DNA from: Flavobacteriales bacterium | Lineage (GTDB): Bacteria; Bacteroidota; Bacteroidia; Flavobacteriales_D; Parvicellaceae | DNA length: 5,205 bases | Assembly (NCBI GenBank): GCA_015488785.1 | Contig: WFNC01000029.1 | Coordinates: 1 to 5,205 of the forward strand | Direction: 5' to 3' | In this document: positions 1-5,205 of the stretch, piece by piece | How the letters are laid out: each line of letters begins with the position of its first letter | Numbering within the stretch: the first letter of the stretch is position 1 | Notes under the pieces: model-generated | What the model saw: only the letters and a program-made list of their open reading frames with translations | Database searches by the model: none | What the model was told of the DNA's origin: nothing | Program-made: the position numbers and the translations under genes

Positions 1-233
1 ACGAATTATCAATATACCAAATTTTTTTCGACTATGGTTCTGATTATGGAGGTGTTGGGTGGGGTGTAAGCAATCAATTATTGTTTACTGAAGGCTTTCT
101 TAATCCCCTCAATCGTCTCCTCCAAACTACAGTTAAGCCGTACAGGGATAAATTGAGCAATAAATTAACTTAGAATAATTCATCAATTTCAATCGGTAAA
201 GTCCATTCGGCAAATAATAAGTTTACTACTCAC
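1..233. other. Flank downstream of hsdR, no complete gene recognised
   Basis: This stretch after the hsdR stop holds no complete gene that I can identify. On the plus strand one frame is open from the left edge to a TAG at 171-173 (listed separately). On the minus strand there are two short protein-like stretches without a good start codon. One at 170-229 ends in EWTLPIEIDELF before a TAA. The other at 78-164 ends in SLEETIEGIKKAFSKQ before a TAA. They are in different frames and each is closed upstream by a stop, so they could be worn remnants of former genes or chance. I see no stem-loop followed by a T-run that would serve as an hsdR terminator, and no tRNA-like fold. There is a change in texture: 46-65 is G-rich on the plus strand, unlike the neighbouring A+T-rich coding DNA. 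Confidence 0.5.
3..173 (+). CDS. Possible 3' end of a convergent gene, unidentified
   Basis: One plus-strand frame is open from the window's left edge to a TAG at 171-173, giving 56 residues without a start codon in view. The translation includes a glycine- and aromatic-rich part (FFDYGSDYGGVGWG) followed by LLFTEGFLNPLNRLL, and ends KLSNKLT. If real, it is the C-terminal end of a gene running towards hsdR, with 60 bases between the two stop codons. I do not recognise the family. An open run of this length touching a window edge can arise by chance in one of six frames, and the opposite strand in the same codon register also has a short protein-like stretch (78-164). The call is therefore weak; the sequence to the left of the window would settle it. 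Confidence 0.2.
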   Translation, partial: ELSIYQIFFDYGSDYGGVGWGVSNQLLFTEGFLNPLNRLLQTTVKPYRDKLSNKLT

Positions 234-3200
234 TTAAGCCGCAAAACCCTTTCCCATTTCAGCTAATTGGTATAAGTGTTGAAATATGATATCTGTTTTT
301 TCTGTAAAAGTTTGCCGTTCATAACTATTTGGCAAATCCCTATCAAGTATTTTAATAATTTCTTGGCGTACAAGCTCTTGAGTCTCCTTTTCTTTATGCC
401 ATTCTTGAATAAGAATTTTATTTTTCGCATCAAATAATATTTCCAATAGTTCCTTTGCAGCAAGTTTAACATTCTTCTCCTCGGCCTTTGTCAGCTTTTC
501 TTTTTTGAGCAAATCAAAAATTTCAAGTTGGTCCTCACTCATATCATTTTTACTCGCACGCATTTCTTCCTCTGAAAGATCTTTTGCATTCTTCAATAAT
601 TCTTCGTAAGCCTCTTCTATTGACATACTTCCCGAGTTATACTCTTCAATTATTTCATCGAAACGCGCTAAGAAAGAACCTCTTGTTTTATTTTGAGCTA
701 GCATCTGTTTAAGTTTGACCTCCATAAAACCTCTTAAATCAGCAAACTGAATATTTTTATGCTTCTTTTCAGGAAATTCTTTTCGTAATAATACAAAATC
801 AAGTTTACTTAAATCTACTTCTTTAGAATGCTCAATAATGTAATCTCCTGGCTTATCTTGCAAATCGCCTTTACTTATAACACTCGTATCTAATAGTTCA
901 TCCAAACGTTTTTTTGCTTTTTCCAAAGCCGAATCTTGATCAATACTTCGGTCAACTACTTTTCTTAAATACTCAAATAAATCACGAACTCTTCTTTTTT
1001 CAGGATAACTATACACATCTGGCTTAGCCGAATCATATAAGGAAACAATAGTATTAACATATAAGCTCAATTGTTTCTTATACTCATCCTTTTCTAGAAT
1101 TATGTTCGCATACTCTTGGAATAGCTCTATTTCCTTAAATCCTTTTTCACCTAGGTCAAGTATTCTATCAATAAAAACGCCCAAGGATTTTAAGTAATCT
1201 TTGGCCTCCAAAACCGACTGGTCAAGAAGCTTCAATAATTCATCTATTTCTTTTACAGGAAACTCTTCAACCTCTTTATCATCTTTCCCTTTCGTTCCCT
1301 CTGCATATGCTGCTAGTGCTTTTCTCAAATTTCTAAAAACGCCAAAATAATCAACGATTAAACCATTCTTCTTTCCTTCTATAACACGATTAGCTCTAGC
1401 AATAGCCTGCATTAAGGTATGATTTTGAAGTGGTTTATCAAGGTAAAGTGTAGAAACAGACGGTGCATCAAAACCAGTTAACCACATTGCTGTCACAAAT
1501 ACTATTCTGTATGAATTATTAGGGTCCTTAAAGTAATCTTCAATATTTCGTCCATCCTCATCCGGATAGTCCATTAATTTACGATGCGGAGTAATATTAA
1601 GCCCCTCTTTTTCAAATTTTGATTTCTCATCTTTCTCCGATCCTTCGGCACTAATAACGGCTGACATTCGAGTCTCATTCATGAATTCTATGGCTCGTTT
1701 ATACCGATCTTTCAAAAAACAATCCTTTTCTTTGGCTATTTTTTTCCTTAGCTCTTTAATTCTTTCTTTTTGGGCAGCTTGAACAAACTCATACATTCGC
1801 ACTGCGGTAAATTTATCAATACAAACTACCATTGCTTTCATGGGTTTACGCTCGCCATCATCATTTTCAACATCTAAACGTGAGGGATAATGCTTTACGA
1901 TATGCTGCGCTATTTCTTGTAAACGGTCTTCTCGTTTTACTACTTGAAACAGAGTAGAATATTCATTATCAAGTTTCTTTTTTTGTTCATCAGTTAGGTT
2001 TTCATCTTCCAATATTTCAGCTGCATTGCCAACAATATCTTCATTAACTTGTTCTACCCTAGGAACTCTCTTTTTGTAATATAGAGGCACTGTTGCTCCA
2101 TCTTCAATACTCTGGGCAAAATTATATTCTGATACATAATTACCAAACCAATCTTTTGTCAACTCATTACCTAATAAGGGCGTACCTGTAAAAGCAATAT
2201 ACTGACCATTAGGGATTGCTATTCTTAGATTTTCACCAAACCCCTTATACTGTGTTCGATGTGCTTCATCAACTATTACAATCCAATCGTCCCTTTTTGT
2301 TAACAATGGAAACGACTTTCCTTTTTCTATCCCAAACTTATGAATTAAAGAAAAAACATAGGTTCTATTCGTTTTTATTGCCTCCTGTAGTTCCTTTCGT
2401 GAATAAGGTCGATAATAGTTCTTTGTATCTTTTTTAGTTTCTGCAATAGTCTCTGTTTCAATAAAATTCCGATAAATTTGATCATCCAAATCTTTTCGAT
2501 CAGTTATTATTAAGAAAGACCAATTGCCTTCAATTTTACGCCTAATTTTGCGTGAATAAAAAATCATTGAATACGACTTTCCTGATCCTTGAGTATGCCA
2601 AAAAACACCTAATTTTCCATCATTACCACCTCTATTAACCAATGATTTTATGGCATTATTTACACCTAAATACTGATGATTCTTAGCAATAATTTTTGTC
2701 TTATTCCTGTGAAAAAGGACAAAATTCTCAAAGTAATCAAGCATATTTGCTTTTGCACATAAACCCTTTCCAAATAACTCTAAACTTAAATGTTTACCTG
2801 TTATTTCACTTTCTTTCTCTATTTCTTCTCTTGTCTTTTGTGAAGTAGAGATAGATGTATCTTTAAGTTTTATCCATGAAAAGAAATGCTCCCAAGGAGC
2901 ATTAAACGCCCCAACTCTCGTCTGAATTCCATTTGAAATGCCAACAAACAAATTATACCAAAACAATTGTGGAATGTCTCTTTGATAATCTTTTAGGTTT
3001 TTATCATAGCCCACTTTCACCTTCTCTGTAGCATTCTTTAACTCAATCATTACCAAAGGCAAGCCATTTACATAAAGCAACAAATCAGGACGACGTGTCG
3101 GCTGTGAATATTCAATACTAAAGTTTTGATATAGAATACTTAACTGGGACACTACAACAAAATCATTATTGTCTGGTTTATCAAAATCTAAAACCTTTAC

Positions 3201-3530
3201 ATAATCATTCTCTTCTTTTCCATTTTCACTTTTATACTTAACTGGAACACCTGATCTAATAAGTTCATATACTTCCTTATTAGCCATTACAGGAGTTAAG
3301 GATGCACGGCTTTTTGTTAATTCACCAATTGCAAATTCAATCTGTTGCATTGGAACAGCTGGATTTAACTCAATCAACTTTTTTCTTAAACGATCTTTAA
3401 GCACAACGTCTTGTAAACTATCTCTTCCTATTAGCTTTTTCTCCCAAGCATTAATATGTTCATATCCAAGAATCATTTCAAAGAATTGAATGTCTGCGTC
3501 TTCTATATGTTGTTCGTTTAAGTATGCCAT
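234..3530 (-). CDS. hsdR: Type I restriction enzyme R subunit (HsdR), complete
   Basis: HsdR is the ATP-driven DNA translocase and nuclease subunit of a type I restriction-modification complex. With HsdM and HsdS it pulls in DNA from an unmethylated site and cuts at a distance. The 1098-residue length is normal for the family. The PD-(D/E)XK nuclease near residues 110-215 shows RPDLLLYV (D149) and MIELK (E163, K165), followed by DIPQLFWYN. Walker A is HTQGSGKS (312-319); TDRKDLDDQ lies at 343-351, the DEAH box at 421-424 and AFTGTP at 446-451. The second RecA lobe has MVVCIDKF (567-574), VTAMWLTGFDAP (679-690) and LMQAIARANRV (706-716). Residues from about 760 to the end are largely charged and helical, as in the HsdR C-terminal region that contacts the methylase core. 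The first ATG is chosen because the typical HsdR N-terminus begins at once (LNEQHIE, then LGYEHI). All catalytic motifs look intact and there is no frameshift. It follows the helicase gene after four bases; hsdM and hsdS are not in view. Confidence 0.96.
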   Translation of the reverse strand: MAYLNEQHIEDADIQFFEMILGYEHINAWEKKLIGRDSLQDVVLKDRLRKKLIELNPAVPMQQIEFAIGELTKSRASLTPVMANKEVYELIRSGVPVKYKSENGKEENDYVKVLDFDKPDNNDFVVVSQLSILYQNFSIEYSQPTRRPDLLLYVNGLPLVMIELKNATEKVKVGYDKNLKDYQRDIPQLFWYNLFVGISNGIQTRVGAFNAPWEHFFSWIKLKDTSISTSQKTREEIEKESEITGKHLSLELFGKGLCAKANMLDYFENFVLFHRNKTKIIAKNHQYLGVNNAIKSLVNRGGNDGKLGVFWHTQGSGKSYSMIFYSRKIRRKIEGNWSFLIITDRKDLDDQIYRNFIETETIAETKKDTKNYYRPYSRKELQEAIKTNRTYVFSLIHKFGIEKGKSFPLLTKRDDWIVIVDEAHRTQYKGFGENLRIAIPNGQYIAFTGTPLLGNELTKDWFGNYVSEYNFAQSIEDGATVPLYYKKRVPRVEQVNEDIVGNAAEILEDENLTDEQKKKLDNEYSTLFQVVKREDRLQEIAQHIVKHYPSRLDVENDDGERKPMKAMVVCIDKFTAVRMYEFVQAAQKERIKELRKKIAKEKDCFLKDRYKRAIEFMNETRMSAVISAEGSEKDEKSKFEKEGLNITPHRKLMDYPDEDGRNIEDYFKDPNNSYRIVFVTAMWLTGFDAPSVSTLYLDKPLQNHTLMQAIARANRVIEGKKNGLIVDYFGVFRNLRKALAAYAEGTKGKDDKEVEEFPVKEIDELLKLLDQSVLEAKDYLKSLGVFIDRILDLGEKGFKEIELFQEYANIILEKDEYKKQLSLYVNTIVSLYDSAKPDVYSYPEKRRVRDLFEYLRKVVDRSIDQDSALEKAKKRLDELLDTSVISKGDLQDKPGDYIIEHSKEVDLSKLDFVLLRKEFPEKKHKNIQFADLRGFMEVKLKQMLAQNKTRGSFLARFDEIIEEYNSGSMSIEEAYEELLKNAKDLSEEEMRASKNDMSEDQLEIFDLLKKEKLTKAEEKNVKLAAKELLEILFDAKNKILIQEWHKEKETQELVRQEIIKILDRDLPNSYERQTFTEKTDIIFQHLYQLAEMGKGFAA

Positions 3531-3547
3531 AGTTTTATTTTTTTGGA
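3531..3547 (-). promoter_or_regulatory. Helicase-hsdR junction without Shine-Dalgarno
   Basis: On the minus strand the helicase stop TAA is followed by AACT and then the hsdR ATG. The bases just before are an A-rich run (CCAAAAAAATAAAACT) with no GGAGG-like sequence at the usual distance. Translation of hsdR therefore probably depends on ribosomes terminating on the helicase gene, or on an A-rich leader of the kind used in Bacteroidota. The four-base gap leaves no room for a separate promoter, though one inside the end of the helicase gene cannot be excluded. The coupling is inferred from spacing only. Confidence 0.45.
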
Positions 3548-5205
3548 CTTAAATCAATAATCAAGTTTTTTCTTATAATTTCAATTTCATCACTATTTAA
3601 TGTTTCATTTAAGGACTCTACCAATTCTTCTTGTCTTGGCTGACCAAATGTCAAACGATATATAGCTAAGGTTTTTTTTAAGTTTTCGTATTTCTTTACA
3701 TCTTTTGAAAATGGATGTAAAGGTACTCTTCTTTCAATACTAATCCCCAAGTTATCATTTAAATGCCAGAAAGGAATCATATCATTTTTCTTTTCTTTTT
3801 TTGCATCCTTCTCTGCTAAAGCAAACAGTTCACTCCAAATATCGTCTGAATCAAAAGAAATACACTCATTATATTTTTTTACAATATTTTGCCGAATAAC
3901 AAGTCCTTTATATCTATTAATCCTGCCTTCTCTTTGTTCTATATCAATAGCGTTTGATGGGAGGTTCCAATGTGTGATTTTTCTACAATAATAATGAAAG
4001 TCTAGACCTTCTTGTCCTATTGATGTAGAGGCAAGTACAAATGGTCTAAACGGAGAATTAAAAGCATCTCTTATATTTACAATACGATTTTCTCCACTAG
4101 CACTTTCTATTTTTTGAGTACCAAAATTTAATGCAAAATGAGCACGTAATGATTTCTTATCCCTACTACTATCGGATAATGTATTCTTTGTTTCTATAGA
4201 TATCGGTGAACTCCTAATACTCATTACTTCATTAAATTGCTCAGCAAGTTTCTCAATATCCTTATTGAAACCCCCATTATCAAAAAGCATATATGCATAC
4301 TCATCTATTAATGACTGAATATTTCCAGATAATGAATAAAGAATAGTATTATACCAATATCCTTTTTTACTATTGTCTTTTGTATTAGACCTTATTATTG
4401 AAATAGATTCCGGTTTATTAAACAAAGTAAAGAAACCTTCAGCTATATGATAAGAAGCTTTAACTATATCTAAGACTGAAATATCTTTAAATAAATTTTT
4501 CAATGATCTATTTGCTGTAATTGCAGGAGATGAAATAGACAATTGAGCTAATACATGTGGCAAATCTTCAGGCATTTTACCTAATTCTAATTCTTTAGGC
4601 TCATCAAAAGCGGTTCGGAAATGCTTAATATGTGCATCTTTACCTTTGCTGTTTCTCTTCTTATCATCTTTATCTTCAGCATCAACAGTAATACTTCTTC
4701 CGTCTAACCTAGATTTGAGCCATTCTTTAATTTCACCAGAACTATTTGAAACTTTATCTAGAAGCAATGGAGCCACCCAGTACCAACGAGGATCTATTGT
4801 ATCTTTTTTTTGAAATCCTTTTATACCTTCTAGCTTTTCAGATATTCGAGTTTCTATATTAGTTAGTAGAGACTCATGATTATTGTATTGATTAATATTC
4901 TTTATGCCTATAATTTCTGACAAACTCACTGACGGATATAATATACAGAAATTATACATATTATTAACTTCTCCATTTGTTAAACTAAAAGTTAATAAAG
5001 GTCTAGGAAATCTTTTTTTTAGAAAATACTTACGTTTACTTTTTTCTCTCAAATCTGTTGTATCCTCTTCCCCAATTGTTAAACGTTCAGCTTCATACGA
5101 TAATATCGATGATAATGCCCTAGGCACCATCGCCCAACTTGAGAATACTAAAGTTTTAGAATAGTTCAATGAGTTTTCATAAGCACCATAAGGCTCGTAA
5201 TAGGG
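3535..5205 (-). CDS. SNF2/RapA-like SF2 helicase, C-terminal part (5' end outside window)
   Basis: This is the C-terminal 556 residues of a superfamily 2 ATP-dependent helicase or translocase. The frame is open to the last base of the window: before the TTG at 5167-5169 it reads YYEPYGAYENS, so that TTG is an internal leucine codon. Counting from it, motif IV is KTLVFSSW (5-12), followed by SILSYEAERL. Motif V is STSIGQEGLDFHYYC (381-395) and motif VI is EQREGRINRYKG (411-422), with the QxxGRxxR arginines. About 365 residues separate motifs IV and V, far more than in a minimal helicase lobe; this part includes PRWYWVAPLLLD (127-138), a charged linker (about 162-180) and SGNIQSLIDEYAYMLF (281-296). 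The tail has FGQPRQEELVESL (508-520). Motifs I to III must lie to the right. From memory, long helicases with this EQREGR...RYKG motif and FGQPRQ tail recur in prokaryotic genomes, but I cannot name a characterised system. Codon use matches hsdR. It probably acts on DNA in the same operon as hsdR. Confidence 0.88.
   Translation of the reverse strand, partial: PYYEPYGAYENSLNYSKTLVFSSWAMVPRALSSILSYEAERLTIGEEDTTDLREKSKRKYFLKKRFPRPLLTFSLTNGEVNNMYNFCILYPSVSLSEIIGIKNINQYNNHESLLTNIETRISEKLEGIKGFQKKDTIDPRWYWVAPLLLDKVSNSSGEIKEWLKSRLDGRSITVDAEDKDDKKRNSKGKDAHIKHFRTAFDEPKELELGKMPEDLPHVLAQLSISSPAITANRSLKNLFKDISVLDIVKASYHIAEGFFTLFNKPESISIIRSNTKDNSKKGYWYNTILYSLSGNIQSLIDEYAYMLFDNGGFNKDIEKLAEQFNEVMSIRSSPISIETKNTLSDSSRDKKSLRAHFALNFGTQKIESASGENRIVNIRDAFNSPFRPFVLASTSIGQEGLDFHYYCRKITHWNLPSNAIDIEQREGRINRYKGLVIRQNIVKKYNECISFDSDDIWSELFALAEKDAKKEKKNDMIPFWHLNDNLGISIERRVPLHPFSKDVKKYENLKKTLAIYRLTFGQPRQEELVESLNETLNSDEIEIIRKNLIIDLSPKK

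Noticed and set aside
110..123. GGAGGAG on the minus strand followed at a good distance by TTG
   Set aside because: The frame from that TTG stops after 12 codons, so it does not start a credible gene.
133..241. TTAAGCCG at 133-140 repeated at 234-241, and GTTTACT at 83-89 repeated at 221-227
   Set aside because: The copies are seven or eight bases long with no flanking similarity, no regular array and no mobile element between them; chance is the simplest explanation.
263..472. Minus-strand open frame of 69 codons
   Set aside because: It overlaps the hsdR C-terminus in another frame, where hsdR reads as normal protein; the translation looks like an out-of-frame shadow.
2216..2437. Plus-strand open frame of 73 codons
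   Set aside because: It lies wholly antisense to the conserved motor region of hsdR (DEAH box and nearby). Its leucine/phenylalanine-rich translation is what antisense of lysine- and glutamate-rich coding gives.
234..3530. Alternative reading of the large gene as a type III Res subunit or stand-alone helicase
   Set aside because: An N-terminal PD-(D/E)XK nuclease followed by HTQGSGKS, DEAH, TGFDAP and AIARANRV, together with the length and helical C-terminus, is the order of type I HsdR; type III Res has its nuclease at the C-terminus.
4904..5164. Plus-strand open frame of 86 codons
   Set aside because: It is antisense to the helicase segment containing motif IV, whose protein is clearly conserved; there is no supporting ribosome site or recognisable product.
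1..5205. CRISPR array, tRNA, rRNA, insertion sequence or phage attachment site
   Set aside because: I saw no regularly spaced repeats, cloverleaf-like sequence, transposase reading frame or terminal inverted repeats on either strand.

Overview
The window is A+T-rich bacterial DNA, roughly one third G+C by eye. It carries two tightly packed genes, both read on the minus strand, so gene order runs right to left. The identity of the host cannot be fixed. Low G+C, A/T-ending codons and the absence of a recognisable Shine-Dalgarno sequence before the second gene would suit a member of the Bacteroidota, but a low-GC Bacillota or another lineage is not excluded. The content, a type I restriction motor subunit and a second superfamily 2 helicase, is typical of a chromosomal defence island.

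Layout from right to left: (1) positions 5205 to 3535 hold the C-terminal half (556 residues visible) of a large SNF2/RapA-like SF2 helicase. The reading frame is open across the right window edge, and the first visible part already contains helicase motif IV, so the ATPase lobe (motifs I to III) lies outside the window. (2) After four bases, positions 3530 to 234 encode a complete 1098-residue HsdR, the restriction and translocation subunit of a type I restriction-modification system. It has an N-terminal PD-(D/E)XK nuclease, a two-lobed translocase and a helical C-terminal domain. (3) Positions 233 to 1 have no convincing complete gene. They contain short open stretches on both strands, possibly the tail of a convergent gene or worn remnants, and no clear terminator hairpin.

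How the genes may work together: HsdR cannot act alone. It needs HsdM (methylase) and HsdS (specificity), neither of which is in the window; they would be expected further upstream, beyond the right edge. The four-base spacing implies that the helicase and HsdR are co-transcribed and probably translationally coupled. A helicase next to hsdR is not part of the minimal hsdM-hsdS-hsdR set, so the locus is either a type I system carrying an accessory helicase gene or two adjoining defence modules sharing a transcript. The window alone cannot decide between these.
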